Source: Aurantimonas sp. 22II-16-19i (GTDB lineage Bacteria; Pseudomonadota; Alphaproteobacteria; Rhizobiales; Rhizobiaceae). Taken from it: a stretch of 64,000 bases of DNA. Made by a program: the position numbers and the translations under genes. The stretch lies in assembly GCF_002088275.1 (NCBI RefSeq), contig NZ_AQQS01000011.1:86128-150127 (forward strand), written 5' to 3'. Positions 36,047 to 45,086 of this stretch are shown one piece after another. Position 1 is the stretch's first letter. Every line of letters begins with the position of its first letter. A model generated the notes under the pieces. It was not told the DNA's origin and did no database searches. It saw only the letters and a list, made by a program, of their open reading frames with translations.

Positions 36047-36979
36047 ATGACCGACATACTTACTGAGGCGGGGACCGCGCGAGCGGTGCTGCTCGCCAAT
36101 TTCGAGGACTATCTCGTCAAGCAGCGCGGGCTGAGCGCGCGAACGATCTATCACACGCTGCGGTTCGCTAACCGGTTCCTTGATCATCGCTTTGGTGACG
36201 GCGCGATCCGCCTCGCGGACCTTCGCCCCGCGGATGTCATCAGCTTTATCGAGCATATTCTGGCGACAGCACGCCGAGACAAGACGGTTGCGACGCATGT
36301 TCGCATCTTCCTCCAATATCTGTTTGGGTGTGGGGCGACGGCCAGCAATCTGGCGCTGAGCCTTCCCAAGGCGGCCAAGCGCTGGGATGCGCGGCTCCCC
36401 CGACATCTGTCGCCCGATGGTGTCGAGGCGGTGCTCGCTTCGGCGCGCAGTAATCCGCGATATGGCGCGCGCGACTATGCGATGCTGCTGATCATGGCGC
36501 GGCTCGGCCTGCGCGCGGTCGAAGTCATCGCGATCCAGCTCGACGACATCGACTGGCGTGCTGGCGAACTGACGGTGCGCGGCAAAGGCCAGTTGCACGA
36601 CCGGATGCCGATCACGCCGGAGGTCGGCGACGCGCTGAGCACCTATCTGCGCGAGGAACGTGGCCGGGCGACCTGCCGCACACTGTTCGTCACGCAGCGC
36701 GCACCCTATCGACCGTTCAAGGACGGGCAGATCGTCAACGCGATCCTCAAGGACGCATTGAAGGCGACCGGACAGAAGCCGGTGACTCCCTATGTGGGAT
36801 CGCACCTGCTGCGTCATAGCCTTGCGACCCAACTGGTGAACGCGGGCGCATCGCTTGACGAGGTCGGCGACGTGCTGCGGCACCGTTCGCGCTCATCGAC
36901 CATGATATATGCCCGGCTCGACATCGACGGGCTGCGATCCATTGCGATGCCCTGGCCGGTGGCGGGAGGCGCGCAATGA
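36047..36979 (+). CDS. RIT tyrosine recombinase A
   Basis: 310 residues from the ATG at 36047. SAM-like N-terminal domain (LSARTIYHTLRFANRFLDHRF), then catalytic residues: Arg in RLGLRAVEV, Lys in VRGKGQLHDR, HLLRHSLAT, the second-His-type GDVLRHRSRS and the nucleophile Tyr in STMIYARLD. Overlaps the next gene by 4 bp. Confidence 0.9.
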   Translation: MTDILTEAGTARAVLLANFEDYLVKQRGLSARTIYHTLRFANRFLDHRFGDGAIRLADLRPADVISFIEHILATARRDKTVATHVRIFLQYLFGCGATASNLALSLPKAAKRWDARLPRHLSPDGVEAVLASARSNPRYGARDYAMLLIMARLGLRAVEVIAIQLDDIDWRAGELTVRGKGQLHDRMPITPEVGDALSTYLREERGRATCRTLFVTQRAPYRPFKDGQIVNAILKDALKATGQKPVTPYVGSHLLRHSLATQLVNAGASLDEVGDVLRHRSRSSTMIYARLDIDGLRSIAMPWPVAGGAQ

Positions 36980-37905
36980 GCCTCATGCCCCAGCTTGATC
37001 GCTATCTTAGCGTTCGCCGCAGCCTCGGTTACGATCTGCGCACTAGCGAGCGCATCCTGCGCCGTTTCACCAGCTATGCCGATACCGAAGGTGCGGCCCA
37101 CATCGGCACGGCGCTGTTCGTGCGCTGGCACGCAACGCTGGCAGACGCGAACGCGTCGACCAGAGCTACGAGGCTGCGTGTAGTGCGCCTGTTCGCGCAA
37201 TGGCTGAGCGGCTTCGATCCCGCGCACGAGGTGCCGCCGCAAGGGTTGCTGCCGGACTCTTCCAACCGGCCTCGTCCGCACATCTACACCATTGCCGAGA
37301 TCGCGGAGATTGTTGCAGCCGCCCGTGAACTGCCGTCGGTCTACGGCCTGCGGGGGCACACCTGCTCGACGCTGTTCGGGCTGATCGCGGTCACCGGCCT
37401 GCGGATCAGCGAAGCGTTGGCGCTCGACCGCGATGACCTTGATCAGGGCGTGCTGCGGGTCCGGCGTGGAAAGCTTGGTCGCGAGCGACTGCTGCCGCTC
37501 GATCCGGGCGTGGTGGCACATCTTGATGCCTACCTTGCCGAGCGGGACCGCCTGATCGGACACGCGGCGAAACCGCTGTTCGTCACCGGGAAGGCGACGC
37601 GGCTGACCGACTGCTCGGCCCGCTACAACTTCGCGCAGGCCTGCCAGCGGATCGGGTTGCGATCCCACCAACGGTATCAGCGACATGGCCGGGGACCGCG
37701 TATCCACGACCTGCGTCACACCTTCGCGGTGCGCACGATGATCAACTGGTATCGCACCGGCAAAGACCCGGCGCGCGAGATGATCCGGCTGACGACCTAT
37801 CTGGGCCATGCCAACCCCTCCCACACATACTGGTATCTGGAAGCGGTGCCGGAACTGCTCGATCTGGCGATGGCGCGCGCAACCGCTGGGGAGGTGGCAC
37901 GATGA
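36976..37905 (+). CDS. RIT tyrosine recombinase B
   Basis: 309 residues. Catalytic Arg in TGLRISEALAL, Lys in RRGKLGRERLLPL, HDLRHTFAV, LGHANPSHTYWYLEAVPE with nucleophile Tyr. ATGA overlaps on both sides imply that the three recombinases are made together and probably act as a complex. Confidence 0.9.
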   Translation: MSLMPQLDRYLSVRRSLGYDLRTSERILRRFTSYADTEGAAHIGTALFVRWHATLADANASTRATRLRVVRLFAQWLSGFDPAHEVPPQGLLPDSSNRPRPHIYTIAEIAEIVAAARELPSVYGLRGHTCSTLFGLIAVTGLRISEALALDRDDLDQGVLRVRRGKLGRERLLPLDPGVVAHLDAYLAERDRLIGHAAKPLFVTGKATRLTDCSARYNFAQACQRIGLRSHQRYQRHGRGPRIHDLRHTFAVRTMINWYRTGKDPAREMIRLTTYLGHANPSHTYWYLEAVPELLDLAMARATAGEVAR

Positions 37906-38891
37906 GCGCCGCCTTGCCCGCGCTGATCCAGCGCTTCTTCACCGATCGGCTCTGCACACAGCTGGAAGCGAGCCGCCACACGGTCGCGGGCTACCGCGAT
38001 ACGTTCCGGCTGCTGCTTCGATATGCAAGTGCTGAGCTTGGCAAGCCGCCGGTCAAGTTGACGGTCGAGGACATCGACGCCGATCTGGTCGCCAACTTCC
38101 TCGTCCACACCGAGACGGCACGGGGCAACACCGCGCGCAGCCGCAACACCCGGCTCGCCGCCATCCGGTCGTTCTTCCGCTTCGTCGCGATGACTGACCC
38201 GACCTGGCTGCTGCACTGCCAGCGCGTGCTCGCGATGCCCAACAAGCGCTACGTGAAGCGCACGGTGACGTTCCTCGATGCTGACGAGATGGCCGCGTTG
38301 CTGGCAGCGCCGGATCGCTCGACATGGGCAGGACGGCGCGACCACGCGCTGCTCCTGCTCGCGGTGCAGACTGGCCTCCGGGCATCCGAACTGGTCGGCC
38401 TCACGCTGGGTGATGTGGTGCTCGGCACCGGCGCGCACATCCGTTGCTTGGGTAAGGGCCGAAAGGAGCGTGCCACACCGCTTCGCCGTGATACGGCTAA
38501 GCTGCTGGCGACGTGGATCGGCGCCGACAAGGATGAATGCAGGCCGCTGTTCCCGTCGATCCGGGGTGAGCGACTGAGCCGGGATGCGTTGGAGCATCTG
38601 GTCCGCAAGCACTGCCTGACGGCTGCGCGGATATGCCCGAGCATCGGCGCGAAGCGGGTCACGCCACATACGCTGCGCCACAGCAACGCGATGGACCTGC
38701 TGCATCACGGCGTTGATCCAGCGGTGATCGCGCTCTGGCTTGGTCACGAGAACGTTGAGACCACCCAGATCTACATCCACGCCGACATGCGGATGAAGCA
38801 AAAGGCGCTCGCCCGCGTCGCTGCTCCGCCCACGCCGTCAGGCCGGTTCCGTCCTGACGACCAACTCCTCGCGTTCCTGGAAGGGCTCTGA
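37902..38891 (+). CDS. RIT tyrosine recombinase C
   Basis: 329 residues. Arg in TGLRASELVGL, Lys in LGKGRKERATPL, HTLRHSNAM, LGHENVETTQIYIHADM with nucleophile Tyr. XerC/D-like in layout. Its last codon is immediately followed by the inner inverted repeat of the element. Confidence 0.9.
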   Translation: MSAALPALIQRFFTDRLCTQLEASRHTVAGYRDTFRLLLRYASAELGKPPVKLTVEDIDADLVANFLVHTETARGNTARSRNTRLAAIRSFFRFVAMTDPTWLLHCQRVLAMPNKRYVKRTVTFLDADEMAALLAAPDRSTWAGRRDHALLLLAVQTGLRASELVGLTLGDVVLGTGAHIRCLGKGRKERATPLRRDTAKLLATWIGADKDECRPLFPSIRGERLSRDALEHLVRKHCLTAARICPSIGAKRVTPHTLRHSNAMDLLHHGVDPAVIALWLGHENVETTQIYIHADMRMKQKALARVAAPPTPSGRFRPDDQLLAFLEGL

Positions 38892-38948
38892 TTATGCCGA
38901 ACCGCCGCGCGGCCGAAGGCCAGAAAACTACACTCAACCAGAGGCCGT

Positions 38949-38980
38949 GCGGCATAATCCGGGTCGCGGCATTATGGGTC
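38949..38980. repeat. right terminal inverted repeat of RIT element
   Basis: 32 bp ending GCGGCATTATGGGTC, perfect inverse of 35926-35957. The last bases coincide with ardC sequence (CTGACCC on the minus strand), so the exact element boundary is uncertain by a few bases. Confidence 0.9.
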
Positions 38981-39579
38981 AGCTCGTGGGCGAGCGTCCC
39001 ATAGTAGCCTTGCGCAGCGTGAAAGGTCGCAATCGGAGGCATATGGATCACGTCGCGGCGCCGGTCGTAGAAGGCGCGTGGTTCGCGGGTGCTCTCAATC
39101 ATCGCGCCCGTGCGGGCAAAGAAAGCATCAAGCGTGGGATCGGCTTCGGTACCAAGGTCGCGCGCCGGGTCGGGGCGAGTGTAAAACTCCTCCGGCAAAC
39201 CGTCGATTTGATCGGCATTGAACACGCGGTAGGCACGGCAATAGGGAACGCGCCTTTCCTCGCCGTTGTCGTCCTCGCGCTCGACGGTGCCATACTTGAC
39301 GACGCAGGCGGATTTTTCACCTTTGCGCACCTGCCCGCCAAGCTCGCCAGCCTGGCGATAAGTCATCCATCGCGCCGACGAATAGCCCTGCGTCGCCGCC
39401 GTCGCCCACAACATCAAAACGTTGATCCCGCGGTACTCGTCGCCATTGAAGCGGCGAGGAAGACAAGCGCCGGCAGCGCCGCCGGTCCACGGCTTGCGCC
39501 ACGGCGGAGTGCCCGCCTCGATCTGCGCGATGATTTCGTTGGTAACGTGGTCGTAAACGTCGAATTTCGCCTTGGCCAT
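38975..39579 (-). pseudogene. ardC: ardC 5' fragment (antirestriction protein, N-terminal part)
   Basis: From MAKAKFDVYDHVTNEIIAQI (ATG 39579) through WRKPWTGG, RRFNGDEYRGINVLMLW, FYDRRRDVIHMPP to YGTLAHELTH. The N-terminal ssDNA-binding domain (DUF1738) is complete, and the zincin HExxH (HELTH) is just complete before the insertion. ArdC protects incoming single-stranded plasmid DNA from restriction. The interrupted frame continues into element sequence, so a truncated ssDNA-binding protein may still be made. Confidence 0.88.
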
Positions 39580-40351
39580 CTGTGGCCTCCTGTGTGGTGA
39601 GGCGGTGGGATCTGGCTGCCCCGTTCCGCGATGGGCTGCGCCTTCGCCGGTCTGATCCGCCCGAAAACGCATGTTTTCGGCGGAACAGAGTGGAGGAGGG
39701 CGTAGCCCGACCCACGGTCCTGGCTCGGTCTGTCATGGGATCGGAGCCGGGGGGGTGGTGCGGACCGCAGCAACGCGAGGACACGGCCCCCCGGCGGAGA
39801 CGACGCGCAGCGGCGCTTGTCCATTGACAGGGCGAGGCGGGACTGTTGGGCGGACCTCGAAGAGAAAGGTGTCGGGGCGGGGGTGAGCGCGGGCTTGCCC
39901 GCGTCGATCCAGCGCACCGTCTTTGTTTCAGAGCGATCGCCGCGCATGCGCGGTGATCTCCAAACTCTCTTGCCAAGCACACATCACGCGAAGGGACGAA
40001 ATCCATAGCCTGGGCGTTGCGCCCGCATCAGACCGGAGCTCGTCAGACCGTACCCGGCGCGTCAGGTGGCAGGACGTGCGGGGCGCGAAGGCTGAGAAGC
40101 CCGCTTACAGGCCTGGTCGGATGCCGGCACAGTGCAAGGGATATGAAGCAGCCCCGTCTCTCGCTCTTGAATTCAATACAGTTACGAGAAATTCTCGCTA
40201 TAAAACAATGACTTCGTATGATGATTGCGTAGACCGGCATCGAAATGGGCATATTGATGTTGATATCTGGAATTACTCTAAAATTATAAGTCGGACATAT
40301 TTTTGATATTATCGATACGTACGCCTCCTGATGGGATTTATCATGTAAATA
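39580..40351. other. upstream region of ardC, no gene recognised
   Basis: About 770 bp. High-GC in the first 500 bp, AT-rich from about 40170. Only weak frames on either strand. Presumably holds the ardC promoter (leftward) and that of the gene at 40352 (rightward). Confidence 0.4.
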
Positions 40352-40702
40352 GTGAAATCGAGTCCGATGATACTCACTTATAAGAACACGGCGCGCGAAG
40401 ATGAATTCATCCAACTTGTCAAAGATGGTTATCGCGTTGAAGTAATTTGTGCGAAGTCGGCTCGCAAACAGCATGCCAATTGGTACGGACGTTGGTTCGT
40501 TCGCGCGGTGAATGAAAAGAGCGGCAAGGAAACCGTGCTCGTCACTGCGAGAAAGTCCGATGACGGCGCGCGGAAAATGCAGCCTCGTTTCTTTCGAACC
40601 CTGCCAGGCCTGTTCAGCTTTCTCTATGAGAACGATTTATCCTCGATCATCGCAGTGCCAGCGCAGAGCGGCATGAGGTCGGTCCAGCCCGACACCGACT
40701 GA
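40352..40702 (+). CDS. hypothetical protein
   Basis: 116 residues from a GTG (or 111 from the ATG at 40367, MILTYKNTARED). The composition is protein-like (ANWYGRWFVRAVNEKSGKET, MQPRFFRTLPGLFSFLYEND). No family recognised. A clear intrinsic terminator about 70 bp downstream supports it as a transcribed unit. Confidence 0.5.
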   Translation: MKSSPMILTYKNTAREDEFIQLVKDGYRVEVICAKSARKQHANWYGRWFVRAVNEKSGKETVLVTARKSDDGARKMQPRFFRTLPGLFSFLYENDLSSIIAVPAQSGMRSVQPDTD

Positions 40703-40773
40703 TGCCGGGCGGGCTGGGTGCCACATGCTCCGGGTCCGGTAGATCTGCCGCGAACACGGCTCCGCACGCATGG

Positions 40774-40806
40774 CCCGCATGGCCGAGTCGGACATGCGGG
40801 TTTTTT
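40774..40806 (+). terminator. intrinsic terminator
   Basis: Stem CCCGCATG (40774-40781) with CATGCGGG (40793-40800), 11-nt loop, then six T. It terminates rightward transcription just before the convergent higA end. Confidence 0.85.
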
Positions 40807-40808
40807 CT

Positions 40809-41144
40809 TTATGAAGTGGTCAAGTCGCGTTCGTCTCGAAGCGGGACCGGATTGACGGGATGAAAAGCCAGTCGCAGACCAAGCGCCTTGGACACTTTCA
40901 TGATGGTTTCGAGCGTTGGGTTGCCTTCCCCGGATAGCGCTTTGTTGAGACCTTCACGGCTGATCCCGGTATCTCGGGCAAGCTGGCTCATATTTCTGGC
41001 GCGGGCGACGACACCAAGAGCGTGAGCGATAGACGCAGGATCATCGCCAGCTTCTTCAATCGCCGCTTCCAGGTATTCCGCGATGCTCGCATCGTCCGTC
41101 AGATAGTCGGCGGAGTCGTAGCGGGTCAGCTTCTCGACGGTCAT
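40809..41144 (-). CDS. higA: HigA-type antitoxin
   Basis: 111 residues from MTVEKLTRYDSAD (ATG 41144, overlapping the toxin-frame stop). Helix-turn-helix region MSQLARDTGISREGLNKALSG, followed by GNPTLETIMKVSKALGLRL, typical of addiction-module antitoxins paired with RelE/ParE-type toxins. It looks intact. Confidence 0.85.
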   Translation of the reverse strand: MTVEKLTRYDSADYLTDDASIAEYLEAAIEEAGDDPASIAHALGVVARARNMSQLARDTGISREGLNKALSGEGNPTLETIMKVSKALGLRLAFHPVNPVPLRDERDLTTS

Positions 41145-41443
41145 ATCTGATCTTTCCATTTTTCGGCCAAAGCCTTCGCGGTTTGAATGTCCGTCGTCTG
41201 GCTGCTTTTGTCCCCGCCGCAGAGCAACAGGATCATAACCGCCCCGCGCTGCATGAATTAGACGCGGTAGCCGGGTCCGTAGGCGATGCGGAGCTCTGAA
41301 ACACCTTCGCCAACGGGCTTCACGTCGCCGGGATTGCCGGCTGCCATCCGATCCAACCGAACGGCGATCCGGGCAACGGCGCGGCGATCTTTCAGGCAGG
41401 ACAGCCAGTCATCAAAGACGGGGGTGCGGAACAGCTCGGCCAT
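41141..41443 (-). pseudogene. higB: HigB/RelE-type toxin with premature stop
   Basis: From ATG 41443 (MAELFRTPVFDDWLSCLKDR) the toxin reads to AYGPGYRV and then meets TAA at 41258-41260, where the family has Tyr or Phe. The same frame continues with FMQRGAVMILLLCGGDKSSQ through TAKALAEKWKDQI to a TGA that overlaps the higA ATG. The single codon change removes the last third of the toxin, including the conserved LLCGGDKSSQ segment, so it should be inactive. Confidence 0.85.
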
Positions 41444-41492
41444 ATGGCAATTATAGTTATCAGTTGGCCTCAGTGTCAACTATAGTTATCAG
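41441..41492 (-). promoter_or_regulatory. higBA promoter with direct-repeat operators; leaderless start
   Basis: On the minus strand: -35 TTGACA (41474-41479), 18-bp spacer, -10 TATAAT (41450-41455), both consensus, and the higB ATG only 7 nt beyond the -10, implying a leaderless mRNA. A 15-bp direct repeat (AAYTATAGTTATCAG, 14/15 identical) at 41449-41463 and 41478-41492 covers the -10 and -35, the expected HigA operator. Confidence 0.75.
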
Positions 41493-41638
41493 AAAGAAGT
41501 CGGTCTCGGCGCAACCTTACCCCCACCCAATCGGGTCGATATCGATCCTTCACGACAACAGACGTGAACCAGCTTATGGCGTTTCCACCAACCTGATCGG
41601 CGACAGGGATTGCGCGAAGTGGCCGCTGGTTGGCCGAC

Positions 41639-41944
41639 CTATTCGGCGCTGTCGTAACGGATCACGGCGTCTTTTCCGAAGTATTGGATCCAGCGCTTGA
41701 AGACGGTATCCGCCTGGGAAAAGGCTCGACGCGACTCGTTTTGTAGGCATCGCATATAATCCTCGATGCTCTCCATGTAGTCGGCATATTCTTGATTGAT
41801 GTATTCTCGCAGCTCCGGGTCGTTATCAGGCGGAGCGTAGGGGTAAGGCTCAACGGGCGGAACGCAGGCTTGGCCATGGGCCATACCCACTATGGCCATG
41901 CTCGCCACTGTTGTGAAGAAGAGATGGCTGACGGCCGCCTTCAT
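41639..41944 (-). CDS. small exported protein, unknown
   Basis: 101 residues from ATG 41944, overlapping the previous gene's stop. Signal peptide (SHLFFTTVASMAIVGMAHGQA), then a Pro/Tyr-rich segment (VEPYPYAPPDNDPE) and a helical tail. No family known. Paired with the TrbM-like gene, so possibly a transfer accessory. Confidence 0.6.
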   Translation of the reverse strand: MKAAVSHLFFTTVASMAIVGMAHGQACVPPVEPYPYAPPDNDPELREYINQEYADYMESIEDYMRCLQNESRRAFSQADTVFKRWIQYFGKDAVIRYDSAE

Positions 41945-42513
41945 CAGTCGGTGATGACACGGACAAATCCGCCATAGGTGCCACCGGTTCTCCACCGCTG
42001 CCAGCCGGGCGAATAGGCGGCGTCAGTTCCGGGCTCGACCGTGATGTGGGTGCGCAGATCATAGTATTCGGGCGCAGACTTGCCGACATAGACGGTCGTT
42101 CTGCCGTCGCCAAAGCCGTAGGTGGTCGAACTTTTATAACAGAACGCGCGCACCCCGGTCTGCCGATCGTCGATGCCAACCTCATGGTAGAGCGTCTTGC
42201 CCTCCGGGCAGGAGAAGGCTTCGCGCGAGGTCACGGGCAACCAACCATATTCCGCATCGTAGTCGTCGTATGGCGTGCCGTCGTTCATGAGGCACGTCCC
42301 GATCGGCGACTTTGGCGGGGTGGACGTGATGCGGTCGATCATATGATTGAAGGCATCGGTGCAACCGACCGGAAAGCCCCCCGCGAGACACAGGATGAGC
42401 TTGCAGTCGATGTCATAGGGTTCCGCGGCCCTGGCCAACGGAACCCGTGAGCTGGCCGCACCGAAGACCAGCGCAGCGACTGCGACGGTGGATAGGACGG
42501 GGTTCTGCTTCAT
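41944..42513 (-). CDS. TrbM-like exported conjugation protein
   Basis: 189 residues. Signal peptide ending ARA-AE; then DIDCKLILCLAGGFPVGCTDAFNHMIDRI, the Cys pattern of the TrbM/KikA family seen in conjugative plasmids. Further Cys follow (GTCLMND, FSCPEGK, AFCYKSS). Exact role unknown; periplasmic. Confidence 0.7.
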   Translation of the reverse strand: MKQNPVLSTVAVAALVFGAASSRVPLARAAEPYDIDCKLILCLAGGFPVGCTDAFNHMIDRITSTPPKSPIGTCLMNDGTPYDDYDAEYGWLPVTSREAFSCPEGKTLYHEVGIDDRQTGVRAFCYKSSTTYGFGDGRTTVYVGKSAPEYYDLRTHITVEPGTDAAYSPGWQRWRTGGTYGGFVRVITD

Positions 42514-43265
42514 CAGGCACTCTTGCTTGGCCGGGGTCCCGAGGCTCCATCTCGTATCCTATCGCGATATTGAATTTTCAATCAATTCTTAAATATGACG
42601 AAGTTGTGATTTTGTGCACAATGGTCGCCTTGGACGCCCAGCCGCGGCTGCTTTTTCTCTTCGCGAAGAGGCTGCAGCTCACTGCGCTCCCGCCGAAGCG
42701 CATCATCCACTTTGGCAAGCGTCTCAGGCAAGAGATCTCCGAGTGGCTCGGCATCAGCTGCTTGGATCGCGGCGATCTTGACCGGCCAAATGCGCGATGG
42801 CGGCACCCCGTGCTGGACTCTCTGTTATGCACAGCAACCGGCGGCGAGGTAACATCGGTGAGCCCAACACCCGCGCAGCACCGCGACGTTTCAGCCCTTC
42901 GGGCGGCGATCACGAGGGGGGACATCATCGTCGGCGAATGGCAGAGGTGTCGCAATCCGAACCTTCTCGAAGATCAGCGATAATCGCCAGCGTCACCGTC
43001 GGCCGCGCGCTGCGCTACGCCGAAGGCTCCGCACGCGGCCTCCTATACCACCACCGGGGACACAGCCGGGCGCCGGCAACCCGACCGCCACGGCTGCGGG
43101 GCCGGGGCCGGAATTGAGCAGCTTTTCTGGTGGGTAATGCCAAGGCACCTCTGGATCGGGCAACGCCGCAACCCCATAGTCATTTTGACGGGCTACGTTA
43201 AAAAGCCAAAGTATATCCGGCTATGTTCGTTTGCGACCTCCTCCATTTTATAGCGACGAGATTTC
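42514..43265. other. region without a recognised gene
   Basis: About 750 bp. A minus-strand 74-codon frame at 42582-42806 (LPETLAKVDDALRRERSELQ) is helix-like but lacks a good start signal. The rest shows no supported frame. The segment 43000-43120 is very GC-rich. Confidence 0.35.
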
Positions 43266-43820
43266 ATGAAACGGCAGACCAGACCCTTCACCGTGGAAGT
43301 CAAACGCGCCAAGCTGTCCGGCAAGCCGGCCTCGATCTGGAGCGACACTCTGCCGGTCGGTGCCATGCAGGAGGAAGCGACGGCTGCGCCAGCCAAGTCG
43401 CACGTGCGACACCGTCGCAACGGGCTCGACATGGCTGGATCGACGATGAGCGTAGCTTCGTCACCGGACATCGCCCCCCGCATCTTGCAAGACAAGACGC
43501 CAGGCTGGGCGCCGCAGGCGGCCGAGATCGTTCGGCCAAAGCGCGGTCGTCCGCCGAAACTGCGTCTGGAGCAGGCGGCGGACGACGAGCAGCCAGCGTG
43601 GGCTGCACCAGCAAAAAAGGCGACGCCTCCTGTCGCCGAGGCGATTGCCGAGGTTTGCGAGAGCGAGGCTGTGATCCAATCGGTCACTGACGTCGATCCT
43701 TCGATTGGCGTCAGTGACGATGTTCCGCCCGTGCAAACGGAGCAACGCCGATCTCGCCGCGGGACAAGAGGACATATAGGCGAACGCTGGAAACGCCATC
43801 TGCCGCGGTGGAAACGATAG
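43266..43820 (+). CDS. AT-hook-containing hypothetical protein
   Basis: 184 residues, basic at both ends (MKRQTRPFTVEVKRAKL; RRSRRGTRGHIGERWKRHL), with an AT-hook VRPKRGRPPK near the middle and a low-complexity Ala/Glu/Pro linker. A disordered DNA-binding protein of plasmids; function unknown. Confidence 0.6.
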   Translation: MKRQTRPFTVEVKRAKLSGKPASIWSDTLPVGAMQEEATAAPAKSHVRHRRNGLDMAGSTMSVASSPDIAPRILQDKTPGWAPQAAEIVRPKRGRPPKLRLEQAADDEQPAWAAPAKKATPPVAEAIAEVCESEAVIQSVTDVDPSIGVSDDVPPVQTEQRRSRRGTRGHIGERWKRHLPRWKR

Positions 43821-43975
43821 GCTGTGGCATCACGCGGTGATCGTAACAGGATAGCTGCACGCACGAAGAGACGCGTTGACGCCGCCCCGTCCTATGAACA
43901 CGGGAAAATCGCCAGCAGGGAGGGTTCCGGCTGTCCGTAAGTGTGTGAGAGCTGCCAAGAGCCAATCGAAGGCGG

Positions 43976-44905
43976 CTAATCGCTTTGGCTCGATGCCGCC
44001 CGCTTGTTTTTTCGAGAGCTATTTGAATTTCGATAAGAGGAATCTTTTCGGGTTTGGTTTTTGAGTGACAGAAGTGTCATCCCTTGTTTTCCAGACGATT
44101 GATCGTCGGGCGCATCCAAACCAGGCCTCGATGCCATCTTCCCGCCCGCCGTTTTCGTTGAAAATGGCATGAACGGAACGAGAGCCTTCAGCCCCGCAGT
44201 CTCGCCGAGCCAACGCGCGAGTCTCTTCGTTTCCGTGAAGTACGGCAGCACCTTTTCGCTCAGCGTCAGGACGAGGCCGAGATGCAGGCCGCGGCCGCTC
44301 GCCCGGATCTTCGTCACGATATAGCCGCAGCGCTCGAGGTCGCGGAGATAGCGAGTGATCGAGCGGGTCGAGCGGCTGAGGATCGCCGCCAGTGTGCCCT
44401 TGGTCACCGCCGTCTGGCGCCCCTTCCCTGCCCTTGCACGGATCACCTGCAAGAGCGCTTTTGCCTGCGGCGTCAGCCGGTCGTCTCGCGCGGCGGTCGT
44501 CGCCATCGGATTGGCATATTGCCGGCTGTCATTGGGCTCCGGGCGATCCTGGCGGGGACGGGCCACCGGCGGCCGCGGTTTGCCGGGCGCGCTGTACATG
44601 CGCCGGGCCTCGGTCTCGCGGGGGTCCGTCGCGACGCCGATCTTCGCCGAACGACGCTGCGCCTCGGCCATTGAGATCCGGCCCTCGCGAAAGTCCCGCC
44701 AGATCTCCGCCTTGGCGGCAAAGCTTGGATGCGGCGTCAGGTTGCCCTGCCCTGCCTCCCCTCTGATGCTGTCGGAAGATCCATCGTCGATGACGGCCGC
44801 TTCCGGACGGTCGAAAAGATCACGGGTCTGCGGTCCCGGACGTGCCATCCGGGCAGCCAGGTTCGTTCGCCGGGCAAGGCCCGCCCGGGAGTATTCGGTG
44901 GCCAT
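43976..44905 (-). CDS. winged-helix plasmid protein (possible replication initiator)
   Basis: 309 residues. A disordered N-terminal 120 is followed by a winged-helix domain: LTPQAKALLQVIRARAG, KGTLAAILSRSTRSITRYLRDLERCGYIVTKIRASGRGLHLGLVLTL. It lies next to the partition genes, and its leader is overlapped by a putative antisense RNA, as for many plasmid Rep genes. A Rep role is inference; a transcription regulator is the alternative. Confidence 0.6.
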   Translation of the reverse strand: MATEYSRAGLARRTNLAARMARPGPQTRDLFDRPEAAVIDDGSSDSIRGEAGQGNLTPHPSFAAKAEIWRDFREGRISMAEAQRRSAKIGVATDPRETEARRMYSAPGKPRPPVARPRQDRPEPNDSRQYANPMATTAARDDRLTPQAKALLQVIRARAGKGRQTAVTKGTLAAILSRSTRSITRYLRDLERCGYIVTKIRASGRGLHLGLVLTLSEKVLPYFTETKRLARWLGETAGLKALVPFMPFSTKTAGGKMASRPGLDAPDDQSSGKQGMTLLSLKNQTRKDSSYRNSNSSRKNKRAASSQSD

Positions 44906-45069
44906 GGTGCTTCCTTGCGCAAGGCAAAAAAATCCCGTGGCGGCAAACCGCTTTTCAGTTGACGATGTCGGTGAAAAAGCCTAGTTCAGAAACTGACCAA
45001 AGTTTGCTGAACAAGGCTCCGCGGCTCCCGCCTCGGGGCCTTTTCTTTTGCCTATGACGTCTCCGTTTC
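44903..45069. repeat. duplicated leader, copy 1
   Basis: About 165 bp similar to 45612-45781. Shared blocks in order: start codon and AAGGAA Shine-Dalgarno, a CAAAAAAAT tract, GGCGGCAAACCGC, a hairpin with different sequence but the same pairing, GCGGCTCCCGC and TTTCTTTTGCC. Both copies precede a leftward gene at the same distance. Confidence 0.85.
44984..45049 (+). ncRNA. putative antisense RNA 1 (hairpin plus terminator)
   Basis: Plus strand: stem GTTCAG-AAACT/AGTTT-g-CTGAAC (44984-45012), then a GC hairpin with GGCTCC/GGGGCC and inner GCGG-CTC-CCGC, followed by TTTTCTTTT (45015-45049). The G-U pairs are allowed only on the plus strand, favouring transcription opposite to the gene at 44905. 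A -35-like TTGACG (44959-44964) with TAGTTC 17 bp later is a weak candidate promoter, though it would start inside the first stem. Confidence 0.5.
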
Positions 45070-45086
45070 GAGGGGAATGATCGGCA

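Larger units (their letters stand above)
35926..38980 (+). mobile_element. RIT element (recombinase-in-trio) inserted in ardC
   Basis: About 3.05 kb holding three overlapping tyrosine recombinase genes, bounded by perfect 32-bp inverted repeats at 35926-35957 and 38949-38980. A 12-bp inner inverted repeat lies at 36001-36012 (GTTCGGCATAAT) and 38891-38902. The motif ATTATGCCG or CATAATGCCG recurs three times per end. This matches the published RIT architecture. Removal restores the ardC frame across its HExxH codons. Confidence 0.9.

Noticed and set aside
42582..42806. Minus-strand 74-codon frame with helical content
   Set aside because: GTG start without a Shine-Dalgarno and no recognised relatives; left as unassigned.
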